DNA of 64,000 nucleotides from Yoonia sp035117555 (GTDB lineage: Bacteria; Pseudomonadota; Alphaproteobacteria; Rhodobacterales; Rhodobacteraceae). Position 1 is the stretch's first letter. The number at the start of each line of letters is the position of its first letter. This document shows, one piece after another, positions 43,568 through 52,278 of the stretch. The stretch is from the NCBI RefSeq assembly GCF_035117555.1, contig NZ_JAYKPK010000002.1:248001-312000 (forward strand), in the 5' to 3' direction. Below the pieces are notes generated by a model, which worked only from the letters and a program-made list of their open reading frames with translations, did not search any database and was not told where the DNA came from. The position numbers were made by a program, and so were the translations under genes.

Positions 43568-45109
43568 ATGAATGGAATTAGCAGACGCGGTCTATTGAAA
43601 TCGGGTGTCGCGGCGGGTGTGCTTGGCCTGTCCGGCATGCCGTTGCGCGCGCAAAGCCGGGGTGGAAAATTCACCGCAGGCCTGAGCGGGGCCAATACAT
43701 CCGATAGCTGGGACAGCCGGACACATGCCGATGTTTTCATGATCGCCGCAGCCCTTGGCGGTGTCTATGACGCGCTGACCGAGGTTGCCGCTGATGGGTC
43801 GCTGGTCGGCGAATTGGCCACAAGCTGGGAAGCCAGCCCTGATGCCAAGGTCTGGACATTCAACCTGCGCGAAGGCGTGACCTTCCACAATGGCAAGGCA
43901 TTCGGCGCTGATGACGTCATCGAATCGCTGCAACTGCATGTCGCCGAAGGGTCCCGCTCTGCTGCGGCCCCGCTGGTTGCCGCAATCACCGAGATGAAAA
44001 AGATCACCGATCATCAGGTGCAGTTCACGCTGGAATCCGGCAATGCCGACTTCCCCTATATCCTGTCGGATTATCATCTGCTGATCTATCCCGCAGGCCA
44101 GATCGAAGAATCCATCGCCCAAGGTATCGGCACAGGTCTTTATGAAGTTGTGGCGTTCGACCCCGGTGTCCGTTTCGTCGGGCGTCGCGTGGCGGATCAC
44201 TACAAAGGCGACACTGCCGGTTTCTTTGAAGAGGTCGAGTTCATCGCCATCAATGACAACACCGCGCGGATGAATGCGCTGATGACGGGTCAGGTCGATG
44301 CAGTGAACAGGATTGATTTCCGTTTGGAGCCTTTGCTGCGCGCCAACCCGAATATCCGCATTCAGGAAGTGACCGGCAACCAGCATTACACTTTCCCGAT
44401 CCATACCAACACAGCACCTTTCGATGATGTGAACGTGCGCCGCGCGCTGAAATACGGGATCGACCGGCAGGATATGGTCGATAAAATCCTGCTGGGCCAT
44501 GGCATGGTCGGCAATGACAGCCCGATCGGCCCGGCCAATCAATATTACAACGCCGAAATGGAGCAGCTGGCCTATGACCCGGATCAGGCGCGCTATTATC
44601 TGCAACAGGCCGGTCTGGATTCGCTGAACATTGATTTGTCTGCCTCGAACGCCGCCTTTGAGGGCGCGGTCGATGCGGCGCAATTGTATCAATCCACGGC
44701 TGCGGCTGCCGGGATCAATATCAACGTGGTGCAGGAACCGGCGGATGGCTATTGGTCGAATGTCTGGCTGGTCAAGCCATTCTCGGCCTCTTACTGGACC
44801 GGCCGATCGACCGAAGACTGGATGTTCTCGTCCGCTTATGAGGCAGGCGTTCCGTGGAACGACACGAAATGGGACAACGACCGGTTCCATGAATTGTTGA
44901 TCGCCGCCCGTGCCGAGCTCGACACTGACAAGCGGCGCGAACAATATTTCGAGATGCAGCAGATCCTGCGCGACGATGGCGGCGCGATCATCCCGATGTT
45001 CGCGAATTTCGTCGAAGCCGTCAGCACCCGTGTGGTGACGCCGGATGTGATCGGCAACACCGCCCAGATGGACAACAACCGGGCTCTGGAGCGCTGGTCG
45101 CTGGCGTAA
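43568..45109 (+). CDS. Peptide-type ABC transporter substrate-binding protein
   Basis: A 513-residue family 5 extracellular binding protein. The N terminus MNGISRRGLLKSGVAAGVLG is a twin-arginine signal (SRRGLLK), with probable cleavage after RAQ or similar near residue 29. Family features include the LATSWEASPDAKVWTFNLRE segment and VTFHNGKAFGADDVIESLQ (about 95-120). The ligand cannot be told. An intrinsic terminator follows 12 bases after the stop, ending the pip-ABC unit. Confidence 0.9.
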   Translation: MNGISRRGLLKSGVAAGVLGLSGMPLRAQSRGGKFTAGLSGANTSDSWDSRTHADVFMIAAALGGVYDALTEVAADGSLVGELATSWEASPDAKVWTFNLREGVTFHNGKAFGADDVIESLQLHVAEGSRSAAAPLVAAITEMKKITDHQVQFTLESGNADFPYILSDYHLLIYPAGQIEESIAQGIGTGLYEVVAFDPGVRFVGRRVADHYKGDTAGFFEEVEFIAINDNTARMNALMTGQVDAVNRIDFRLEPLLRANPNIRIQEVTGNQHYTFPIHTNTAPFDDVNVRRALKYGIDRQDMVDKILLGHGMVGNDSPIGPANQYYNAEMEQLAYDPDQARYYLQQAGLDSLNIDLSASNAAFEGAVDAAQLYQSTAAAAGININVVQEPADGYWSNVWLVKPFSASYWTGRSTEDWMFSSAYEAGVPWNDTKWDNDRFHELLIAARAELDTDKRREQYFEMQQILRDDGGAIIPMFANFVEAVSTRVVTPDVIGNTAQMDNNRALERWSLA

Positions 45110-45120
45110 GCATTCCTGAA

Positions 45121-45149
45121 ACGCCCCGCCGCAAGGTGGGGCGTTTTTT
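45121..45149 (+). terminator. Intrinsic terminator of the peptide ABC operon
   Basis: ACGCCCCGCC (45121-45130) pairs with GGTGGGGCGT (45135-45144) around a GCAA tetraloop, with a run of six T (45144-45149). A textbook Rho-independent terminator. Confidence 0.9.
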
Positions 45150-45166
45150 CCGCGTTGGCATGGCCC

Positions 45167-45195
45167 TTGCAATTCCCCGCAACAGCGCGTAAATC
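45167..45195 (+). promoter_or_regulatory. Possible promoter of the rimP-nusA-infB operon
   Basis: TTGCAA (45167-45172), a 17-base spacer and TAAATC (45190-45195) give a moderate match to a housekeeping promoter, between two terminators. It would yield a leader of about 90 bases. Pattern-based only. Confidence 0.35.
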
Positions 45196-45250
45196 ATCCT
45201 CAATAGCGGCGTCTTGGCTTCCACCCCCAAGGTTCCACCGGGAAACACCA

Positions 45251-45274
45251 ACGGGCCGCGCGCCCGTTTTTTTT
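45251..45274 (+). terminator. Intrinsic terminator (possible attenuator) before rimP
   Basis: ACGGGC (45251-45256) pairs with GCCCGT (45262-45267) around a five-base loop, followed by eight T (45267-45274). It lies only 17 bases before the rimP start. It is either a second terminator for the upstream operon or an attenuator controlling rimP-nusA-infB. Confidence 0.75.
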
Positions 45275-45291
45275 ATGCTTGGTATAAACCC

Positions 45292-45867
45292 ATGAATGAC
45301 CTGATCGCCAAAGCGGCCATTGACCGCCGGATCGCCGAGATCATCACCCCCGTCATCGAGGATATGGGGTTTGAGGTTGTGCGCGTCCGGTTGATGACCG
45401 GCAAGGAAAGCACCCTGCAAATCATGGTGCAGCGTCCTGACGGCACGATTGAAGTCGACGAATGCGCCCAGATTTCGACCGCCATCAGCGCGGTGCTGGA
45501 TGTCGAAGACCCGATTGTCGATGTCTACACGCTCGAAGTGTCCAGCCCTGGCATCGACCGTCCGCTGACACGGTTGAAGGATTTCGACCAGTGGAAGGGC
45601 TTTGAAGCCAAGATCGAGACCGAAGAACTGATCGACGGGCGTCGTCGTTTCAAGGGTGAACTGGCGGGCATCGAAGGGGACGAAGTCCTGATCGATATCG
45701 AAGAAGGCACCATCGGCCTGAAATTTGAATGGCTGTCAGATGCCAAACTGGTGCTGACAGATGATCTGATCCGTGACGTGCTGCGCGGCCGCAAAGATGC
45801 GGGCCAGATCGACGAGGCACAATTTGACGAAATTGAAACCATCATTGATGGCGAGGAGAACACCTGA
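45292..45867 (+). CDS. rimP: Ribosome maturation factor RimP
   Basis: RimP helps mature the 30S subunit. The 191-residue protein starts MNDLIAKAAIDRRIAEIITP and has VEVSSPGIDRPL-like YTLEVSSPGIDRPLTRLKDF (about residues 79-98), the family signature, followed by a C-terminal SH3-like domain. ATG 45292 is chosen; an in-frame TTG at 45214 would translate through the terminator hairpin and adds unconserved residues. It overlaps nusA by one base (TGATG). Confidence 0.95.
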   Translation: MNDLIAKAAIDRRIAEIITPVIEDMGFEVVRVRLMTGKESTLQIMVQRPDGTIEVDECAQISTAISAVLDVEDPIVDVYTLEVSSPGIDRPLTRLKDFDQWKGFEAKIETEELIDGRRRFKGELAGIEGDEVLIDIEEGTIGLKFEWLSDAKLVLTDDLIRDVLRGRKDAGQIDEAQFDEIETIIDGEENT

Positions 45868-47468
45868 TGGCCTATACTTCCGCAAACCAGCTTGAGCTTC
45901 TGCAAACTGCAGAGGCCGTGGCCCGCGAAAAGAACATCGAACCCGGTCTGGTGGTCGAAGCGATGGAAGAATCGCTCGCCCGTGCGGCCAAGTCGCGGTA
46001 CGGCGCAGAGATGGATATTCGCGTGAATATCGACCGTAAGACTGGTCGCGCGACATTCACCCGCGTCCGCACTGTGGTCGCTGATGATGAAGTCGAGAAT
46101 TATCAGGCCGAATTTACCGTCGCCCAGGCGAAGGATTACATGACTGATCCGCAGATCGGCCAGGAATACAGCGAAGAAGTGCCGCCCGTGGAACTGGGCC
46201 GGATCGCCGCGCAATCGGCCAAGCAGGTGATTCTGCAAAAGGTCCGCGAAGCCGAGCGTGACAAACAATACGAAGAATTCAAGGATCGCGCTGGCACGAT
46301 TATCAACGCGCTGGTCAAGCGCGAAGAATACGGCAACGTCATTGTCGACGTGGGTTCGGGCGAGGCTGTGCTGCGTCGCAACGAAAAGATCGGGCGCGAA
46401 GCCTATCGCCCCAACGACCGCATCCGTTGCTACATCAAGGAAGTGCGTCGCGAACAGCGCGGCCCGCAGATTTTCCTGTCGCGCACTGCGCCCGAATTCA
46501 TGGCCGAATTGTTCAAGATGGAAGTCCCTGAAATCTACGAAGGCATTATTGAAATCAAGGCCGTCGCCCGTGACCCCGGTTCGCGCGCCAAGATCGCTGT
46601 CATCAGCTACGACAGCTCGATCGACCCGGTCGGTGCATGTGTGGGTATGCGCGGCAGCCGTGTGCAGGCCGTGGTGAACGAATTACAGGGCGAAAAGATC
46701 GACATCATTCCTTGGAATGAAGATATGCCGACCTTCCTTGTGAACGCGCTGCAACCTGCCGAGGTCAGCAAGGTCGTTCTGGACGAAGAAGCCGGCAAGA
46801 TCGAAGTCGTCGTTCCTGATGAGCAATTGTCGCTCGCCATTGGTCGTCGCGGCCAGAACGTGCGTCTGGCCAGCCAGTTGACGGGTCTGGATATCGACAT
46901 TCTGACCGAAGCCGAAGAATCCAAGCGCCGTCAGGCCGAATTTGAACTGCGTACCAAGTTGTTCATGGATACGCTGGATCTGGATGAATTCTTTGCCCAG
47001 TTGCTCGTCGCCGAAGGCTTTACCAACCTCGAAGAAGTCGCCTATGTCGAACAGGACGAACTTCTGGTGATCGAAGGTGTCGATGAAGGCACCGCAGGTG
47101 AATTGCAGGCCCGTGCCCGCGATTACCTTGAAGCGCAGGCAAAAAAGGCGATGGATGCCGCGATTGCGACGGGTGTCGAACAAAGCCTGATCGATTTCGA
47201 AGGTCTGACACCGCAGATGCTGGAAGCCTTGGGCAAGGATGGCGTCAAGACGCTGGAAGATTTTGCCACTTGCGCGGATTGGGAACTGGCCGGTGGCTGG
47301 ACCACAGTGAACGGCGAACGCGTCAAGGACGAAGGTGTCCTCGAACCGTTTGATGTATCGCTGGAAGAAGCCCAGAACATGGTCATGACCGCGCGGGTCA
47401 TGCTGGGTTGGGTTGATCCTGACGATCTGAAAAGCGACGACGACGAAACAGAGGAAGAAGAGGCCTGA
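45867..47468 (+). CDS. nusA: Transcription termination/antitermination protein NusA
   Basis: NusA binds RNA polymerase and nascent RNA, affecting pausing, termination and antitermination. The 533-residue protein has the N-terminal polymerase-binding domain, an S1 domain, two KH domains (GACVGMRGSRVQAVVNEL, about 255-272, is KH1; LAIGRRGQNVRLASQL, about 321-336, is in KH2) and a C-terminal helix-hairpin-helix region, ending in an acidic tail. It is coupled to rimP. In enteric bacteria NusA regulates its own operon, which is relevant to the terminator before rimP. Confidence 0.97.
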   Translation: MAYTSANQLELLQTAEAVAREKNIEPGLVVEAMEESLARAAKSRYGAEMDIRVNIDRKTGRATFTRVRTVVADDEVENYQAEFTVAQAKDYMTDPQIGQEYSEEVPPVELGRIAAQSAKQVILQKVREAERDKQYEEFKDRAGTIINALVKREEYGNVIVDVGSGEAVLRRNEKIGREAYRPNDRIRCYIKEVRREQRGPQIFLSRTAPEFMAELFKMEVPEIYEGIIEIKAVARDPGSRAKIAVISYDSSIDPVGACVGMRGSRVQAVVNELQGEKIDIIPWNEDMPTFLVNALQPAEVSKVVLDEEAGKIEVVVPDEQLSLAIGRRGQNVRLASQLTGLDIDILTEAEESKRRQAEFELRTKLFMDTLDLDEFFAQLLVAEGFTNLEEVAYVEQDELLVIEGVDEGTAGELQARARDYLEAQAKKAMDAAIATGVEQSLIDFEGLTPQMLEALGKDGVKTLEDFATCADWELAGGWTTVNGERVKDEGVLEPFDVSLEEAQNMVMTARVMLGWVDPDDLKSDDDETEEEEA

Positions 47469-47478
47469 TTTCAGGCCT
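47461..47478. repeat. Dyad at the nusA stop codon
   Basis: AGGCCTGA (47461-47468, containing the nusA TGA) and TCAGGCCT (47471-47478) form a perfect 8-base inverted repeat with a two-base gap. The following TCGGAGAG is the ribosome site of ylxR, so the hairpin could tune translation or RNA stability at the junction (inference). Confidence 0.45.
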
Positions 47479-47491
47479 TCGGAGAGAGTAT

Positions 47492-48124
47492 ATGACGCGT
47501 GGCGGGCATAAAGACGAACAGACAGATGCTGAACGCAAATGCATCGTGACAGGTGAGGTCCAGCCAAAAGCTGGGCTGATCCGCTTTGTTCTGGGACCTG
47601 ACAACCAGGTCGTGCCTGACATTCTGGGCAAATTGCCCGGACGCGGCATGTATGTGACCGCTGACCGCGCCATTCTGGAACAGGCCCGCAAGGGCCAGTT
47701 TTCCAGATCGGCGAAACAGCCGGTGACAGTGCCTGACGGATTGATTGACGAGGTGGAACGCCAGGTGGCGCGCCGCACGGTTGATCTGATCGCATTGACC
47801 CGCAAGGCGGGTCGCGCGGTCTGCGGTTTTGAAAAGGTCAAAGGTTGGCTGGCTGGTGGCGAACGTGTCCGCGTGCTGGTGCAAGCCGCTGACGGATCGG
47901 AACGTGGAAAGACCAAACTTTGGACACCGGAAGGCGCCAGATACTTTGGTTGCCTGACGTCAGCCGAATTGGGTTTGGCTTTTGGGCGGCAAAGTGTGAT
48001 ACATGGCGCGCTTGCGACTGGCGGACTCAGCGATCGTGTTGTAGAGGAAGCCACAAAGCTACGCGGATTACGCGAAGGGAACGGCGGCGATATGGCCTCC
48101 GGGAAGGATAAAGAAGCTAGATGA
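47492..48124 (+). CDS. RNA-binding protein, YlxR (DUF448) plus L7Ae-like domain
   Basis: A 210-residue protein found between nusA and infB in many alphaproteobacteria. The N-terminal YlxR domain has CIVTGEVQPKAGLIRFV and the signature LPGRGMYVTAD (about residues 50-60). The second half (about 95-180) resembles ribosomal L7Ae-type RNA-binding proteins (VDLIALTRKAGRAVCGFEKV). YlxR proteins are nucleoid or RNA associated, but the role here is unproven. Its stop overlaps the infB ATG by 4 bases. Confidence 0.88.
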   Translation: MTRGGHKDEQTDAERKCIVTGEVQPKAGLIRFVLGPDNQVVPDILGKLPGRGMYVTADRAILEQARKGQFSRSAKQPVTVPDGLIDEVERQVARRTVDLIALTRKAGRAVCGFEKVKGWLAGGERVRVLVQAADGSERGKTKLWTPEGARYFGCLTSAELGLAFGRQSVIHGALATGGLSDRVVEEATKLRGLREGNGGDMASGKDKEAR

Positions 48125-50616
48125 GCGATAACGACGGAAAAAAACCACTCGGCCTTGGTGGGTCACGTCCAAGCAACGTGAAGCAAAGTTTCAGCCATGG
48201 GCGGACCAAAAACGTCGTGGTGGAAACCAAACGTAAACGCGTTGTGGTCCCCAAACCCGGTGCAGCGAAACCTGCCGGGTCGACTGGTGTGCAAATGGGC
48301 GGTGATCCGACCAAACGGCCTGCGGGTATTTCGGACGTCGAACTCGAACGCCGGATGAAGGCGCTGGCGATGGCCCGCGCGCGCGAAAGCGAAGAAGCCG
48401 CCAAGCGCGAAGCCGAAGAAAAAGAACGTGCCGCCGAACGCGAGGCGCGCCGCGCCGAGATGGAAGCCAAAGAAGCTGAAGACCGCGAACGCGAAGAACG
48501 CGCCAAGGCAAAGGCTGACGAAGAAAAGCGCAAGGCGGAACGCGCAGCCGCCAAGGTCAAGGCCGAAGCCGCACCCGTGGGTGCCGACGCCAGTGCCTTG
48601 CCCGGCGAAAATGCTGTTGATCGTCCTTCCGCCGCTGGTCCCCGCAAGGTGGACCGCGAACGTGACGCCCGCGAAAAAGCCGCCAAGGCTAAGCCAACCC
48701 GTGGTGAAGATGACGGTCGCCGCGCTGGCAAGCTGACATTGAACGATGCCCTGACCGGCCGCGAAGGTGGCCGCCAACGATCAATGGCTGCGATGAAACG
48801 AAAACAGGACCGTGCCCGCGCCAAGGCCATGGGTGGTTCGGCTGAGCGTGAAAAAGTGTTCCGGGACGTGGCCCTGCCCCCTGCGATCACGGTTTCCGAA
48901 CTGGCGAACCGTATGGCCGAACGTGTTGCAGACGTAGTCAAGGCTTTGATGAACAACGGCATCATGGCGACGCAGAACCAGTCGATTGATGCTGACACGG
49001 CTGAACTGATTATCGAAGAATTCGGTCACACCGTTGTCCGCGTTTCTGATGCTGACGTTGAAGACGTCATCAAAATGGCACCCGACGACGCCAAGGATTT
49101 GATCACACGCCCACCGATTGTCACCATCATGGGTCACGTTGACCACGGTAAAACCTCGCTGCTGGATGCGATCCGCAACGCCAAGGTTGTCGCCGGTGAG
49201 GCTGGCGGGATCACCCAGCATATCGGTGCCTATCAGGTGAAAACCGACTCTGGCTCGCTGTTGACCTTCCTTGATACCCCCGGCCACGCGGCCTTCACCT
49301 CCATGCGGTCACGTGGCGCACAGGTGACGGATATCGTCGTGCTGGTGGTTGCCGCCGATGACGCCGTGATGCCCCAAACGATCGAGGCGATTGCCCATGC
49401 GAAAGCGGCGAAAGTGCCGATGATCGTGGCGATTAACAAGATCGACAAGCCATCTGCCAACCCTGACAAGGTCCGGACTGATCTGCTGATGCATGAAGTC
49501 GTGGTCGAAAAGATGTCCGGCGACGTGCAGGATGTCGAAGTCTCTGCCATCACAGGCAAAGGTCTGGATAACCTCTTGGAAGCCATCGCGCTGCAAGCGG
49601 AAATTCTTGAATTGAAAGCCAACCCTGATCGCGCTGCCGTCGGTGCCGTGATCGAGGCGCAGCTTGATATTGGACGTGGCCCTGTGGCGACGGTTCTGAT
49701 CCAGAACGGTACCTTGCGCACTGGCGATATCTTTGTTGTCGGCGAACAATACGGCAAGGTCCGCGCGCTGATCAACGACAAGGGCGAACGCGTGACCGAA
49801 GCAGGTCCCGCTGTCCCGGTCGAGGTTCTGGGCCTGAACGGTACGCCAGAAGCAGGCGATGTGCTGAACGTGGTGTCCACTGATGCGCAAGCCCGTGAAA
49901 TCGCAGAATATCGCGAGAAAGCATCCAAGGAAAAACGTGCGGCGGCTGGCATGGCCACCACGCTGGAACAGCTGATGGCGAATGCCAAGGCGAACGAAAA
50001 CGTCAGCGAATTGCCCATCGTGGTCAAGGCCGACGTGCAGGGTTCTGCCGAAGCGATTGTTCAGGCGATGGAAAAGATCGGGAATGACGAAGTCCGCGTG
50101 CGCGTGCTGCATTCGGGCGTTGGTGCGATCACGGAAACCGATATCGGTCTGGCCGAAGCCTCCGGTGCGCCAGTGTTCGGCTTCAACGTCCGCGCCAATG
50201 CAACCGCCCGCGCCTCTGCCAACCAAAAAGGTGTGGAGATCCGGTATTATTCGGTGATCTATGATCTTGTGGATGACGTGAAGAAAGCGGCCTCTGGTCT
50301 GCTGTCTGCCGAGATTCGCGAAAAGTTCATCGGCTATGCCAATATCAAGGACGTGTTTAAAGTGTCCAATGTCGGCAAGGTCGCGGGCTGTCTGGTCACC
50401 GAAGGTGTGGCACGGCGTTCCGCTGGTGTCCGTCTGCTGCGTGACGATGTCGTGATCCACGAAGGCACGCTGAAGACCCTCAAACGCTTCAAGGATGAAG
50501 TGGCAGAGGTGCAGTCAGGTCAGGAATGTGGCATGGCGTTTGAGAACTACGAAGACGTGCGCCCCGGCGACGTGATCGAGATTTTCGAGCGGGAATCGGT
50601 CGAACGGAACCTGTGA
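48121..50616 (+). CDS. infB: Translation initiation factor IF-2
   Basis: IF-2 brings initiator tRNA to the 30S subunit. The 831-residue protein has a long, highly charged N-terminal region (about 75-230, Ala/Glu/Arg/Lys rich with coiled-coil character), an IF2_N fold (VSELANRMAERVADVVKALM, about 259-278) and a GTPase domain with GHVDHGKTSL (about 337-346), DTPGHAAF and NKIDKP, followed by beta-barrel domains to the end. Complete. It closes the rimP-nusA-ylxR-infB operon, with an intrinsic terminator 20 bases on. Confidence 0.97.
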   Translation: MSDNDGKKPLGLGGSRPSNVKQSFSHGRTKNVVVETKRKRVVVPKPGAAKPAGSTGVQMGGDPTKRPAGISDVELERRMKALAMARARESEEAAKREAEEKERAAEREARRAEMEAKEAEDREREERAKAKADEEKRKAERAAAKVKAEAAPVGADASALPGENAVDRPSAAGPRKVDRERDAREKAAKAKPTRGEDDGRRAGKLTLNDALTGREGGRQRSMAAMKRKQDRARAKAMGGSAEREKVFRDVALPPAITVSELANRMAERVADVVKALMNNGIMATQNQSIDADTAELIIEEFGHTVVRVSDADVEDVIKMAPDDAKDLITRPPIVTIMGHVDHGKTSLLDAIRNAKVVAGEAGGITQHIGAYQVKTDSGSLLTFLDTPGHAAFTSMRSRGAQVTDIVVLVVAADDAVMPQTIEAIAHAKAAKVPMIVAINKIDKPSANPDKVRTDLLMHEVVVEKMSGDVQDVEVSAITGKGLDNLLEAIALQAEILELKANPDRAAVGAVIEAQLDIGRGPVATVLIQNGTLRTGDIFVVGEQYGKVRALINDKGERVTEAGPAVPVEVLGLNGTPEAGDVLNVVSTDAQAREIAEYREKASKEKRAAAGMATTLEQLMANAKANENVSELPIVVKADVQGSAEAIVQAMEKIGNDEVRVRVLHSGVGAITETDIGLAEASGAPVFGFNVRANATARASANQKGVEIRYYSVIYDLVDDVKKAASGLLSAEIREKFIGYANIKDVFKVSNVGKVAGCLVTEGVARRSAGVRLLRDDVVIHEGTLKTLKRFKDEVAEVQSGQECGMAFENYEDVRPGDVIEIFERESVERNL

Positions 50617-50635
50617 TCGTTGAGATCAGAATGAC

Positions 50636-50665
50636 AAAAGGGCGGCCCATCGGGCCGCCCTTTTT
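50636..50665. terminator. Bidirectional intrinsic terminator between infB and mutT
   Basis: AAAAGGGCGGCCC (50636-50648) pairs with GGGCCGCCCTTTT (50652-50664) around ATC. It has a T run on the plus strand (50661-50665) and, on the minus strand, four T after the stem, so it can serve both convergent genes. Confidence 0.9.
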
Positions 50666-50666
50666 G

Positions 50667-51065
50667 TTATAGCCAATCCCGCAGGATCGGGATCAGCGGC
50701 ACATCCGCGGCAGGCATCGGATAATCGCGCAGATCATTGGGCCGCACCCATTTCAGCGCCTGACCTTCGCGCGATTGCGGTGTGCCTTCCCATTTGCGGC
50801 AGGCAAAAAGCGGCATCAGCAGATGAAAATCATCATAAGCGTGGCTGGCAAAGGTCAGCGGTGCTAGACATGACGCCCAAGTGCCGATGCCCAATTCCTC
50901 GTGCAATTCACGGATCAACGCTGCCTCTGGTGTCTCGCCCGCCTCAACTTTGCCGCCGGGAAATTCCCACAGGCCTGCCATGGATTTGCCTTCCGGGCGC
51001 TGCGCCAGCAGCACCCGCCCATCGGCGTCAATCAAGGCAACAGCCGAAACAAGAACCAGTTTCAC
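50667..51065 (-). CDS. mutT: 8-oxo-dGTP diphosphatase MutT
   Basis: It removes mutagenic 8-oxo-dGTP from the nucleotide pool. The 132-residue protein has the Nudix box GGKVEAGETPEAALIRELHE followed by ELGI (about residues 37-60), complete, and MAGLWEFPGGK ahead of it, typical of MutT. Its ATG overlaps the argJ stop by 4 bases, so it is the last gene of a parvulin-argJ-mutT unit. Confidence 0.93.
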   Translation of the reverse strand: MKLVLVSAVALIDADGRVLLAQRPEGKSMAGLWEFPGGKVEAGETPEAALIRELHEELGIGTWASCLAPLTFASHAYDDFHLLMPLFACRKWEGTPQSREGQALKWVRPNDLRDYPMPAADVPLIPILRDWL

Positions 51066-52276
51066 GACCGGTAATCAGCGTTGATGTCGATATAGCCATG
51101 CGTCAGATCGCAGGTCCAGACCGTGCTTTCCCCCGATCCCAGCCCCAAATCGACGCCGATCAGCAGTTCGGCGTTTTTCATATAGGCGCTGGTCGCATCC
51201 TCGGAATAATTCGGGGCGCGCCAGCCGTTTTCGGCCACGGTGATATCGCCAAAGCGGATCGACAGTATGTCGCGGTCCGCCTGCGCGCCCGATTTGCCGA
51301 CTGCCATGACGATCCGGCCCCAATTTGCGTCTTGCCCGGCAATCGCGGTCTTGACGAGCGGGCTGTTGGCAATCGCCATCGCGACCTTGCGCGCATCCGC
51401 ATCATCAGCGGCACCTGTCACCGCGACTGTGACAAATTTGGTGGCACCTTCGCCATCGCGCACCACCTGATGCGCGAGATCAAGCATCACGCCATGCAGC
51501 GCGGCAGAGAAATCATCATTGCCAGTGACATCCACACCCGACGCACCCGTCGCCACAGCGACCAGAGAATCCGAGGTCGATGTATCGCTGTCCACGGTGA
51601 TGCAGTTGAAGGTCTGGTCACTATGTTGGGAAATCAGCGCTTGCAGCGCCTCCTGCCCGATCTTGGCATCGGTGAAGAGATAGACCAGCATCGTCGCCAT
51701 ATCGGGCGCGATCATGCCGGAACCTTTGGCGATACCTGCGATCTGCACCTGTTTGCCATCCACGGTCACTGTGGCACTGGCCCCTTTAGGGAAGGTGTCT
51801 GTCGTCATGATCGCGCGGGCTGCATCCTTTATCGCGGCCTCGGTCTGGCCGTCATGCAGTTCGGCCAGTTTCGCGATGATGCGGTCATGCGGCAATGGTT
51901 CACCAATCACCCCCGTTGAGGCGGTGAAGATGCGGTCGACCGGCACACCGGTCTGATCGGCCACGGCTTGCGTCAGCGCGGCGACACTGGCCACGCCATT
52001 TTTACCAGTGAACGCATTGGAATTGCCCGAATTCACCAGAATAGCAGCAGGCCCCGACGGATCACCGCCCAGTTTCGCCTGACAATCCAGCACTGGCGCG
52101 GATCGTGTCGCTGACCGGGTAAAGACCCCGGCCACCGAAGACCCAGCCGATGCGATGGCGAGCATCACATCGGTCCGGTCCTTGTATTTGACACCCGCCG
52201 CTGCGCTGGCAAAGGTCACGCCCGCAATCACGGGCAGGTCGGGAAATTGCGCAGGCGCAAGCGGCGAGGTTTTCAT
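51062..52276 (-). CDS. argJ: Bifunctional glutamate N-acetyltransferase / amino-acid N-acetyltransferase
   Basis: ArgJ recycles the acetyl group in arginine synthesis and can also make N-acetylglutamate. The 404-residue precursor has ILVNSGNSNAFTGKNG (about residues 81-96), the self-cleavage site in APDMATMLVYLFTDA (between Ala and Thr, about residue 188), and SFNCITVDSDTSTSDS-like NCITVDSDTSTSDS downstream. Length is normal. With argG, this is the second arginine gene in the window, but they are about 30 kb apart. Confidence 0.95.
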   Translation of the reverse strand: MKTSPLAPAQFPDLPVIAGVTFASAAAGVKYKDRTDVMLAIASAGSSVAGVFTRSATRSAPVLDCQAKLGGDPSGPAAILVNSGNSNAFTGKNGVASVAALTQAVADQTGVPVDRIFTASTGVIGEPLPHDRIIAKLAELHDGQTEAAIKDAARAIMTTDTFPKGASATVTVDGKQVQIAGIAKGSGMIAPDMATMLVYLFTDAKIGQEALQALISQHSDQTFNCITVDSDTSTSDSLVAVATGASGVDVTGNDDFSAALHGVMLDLAHQVVRDGEGATKFVTVAVTGAADDADARKVAMAIANSPLVKTAIAGQDANWGRIVMAVGKSGAQADRDILSIRFGDITVAENGWRAPNYSEDATSAYMKNAELLIGVDLGLGSGESTVWTCDLTHGYIDINADYRS

Positions 52277-52278
52277 GT

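Noticed and set aside
43592..45172. 526-residue open frame antisense to the peptide-binding protein
   Set aside because: Would run through the operon terminator hairpin and lacks any motif; shadow frame.
45214..45291. Longer N terminus of RimP from TTG 45214
   Set aside because: It would be translated across an intrinsic terminator hairpin and is unconserved in composition.
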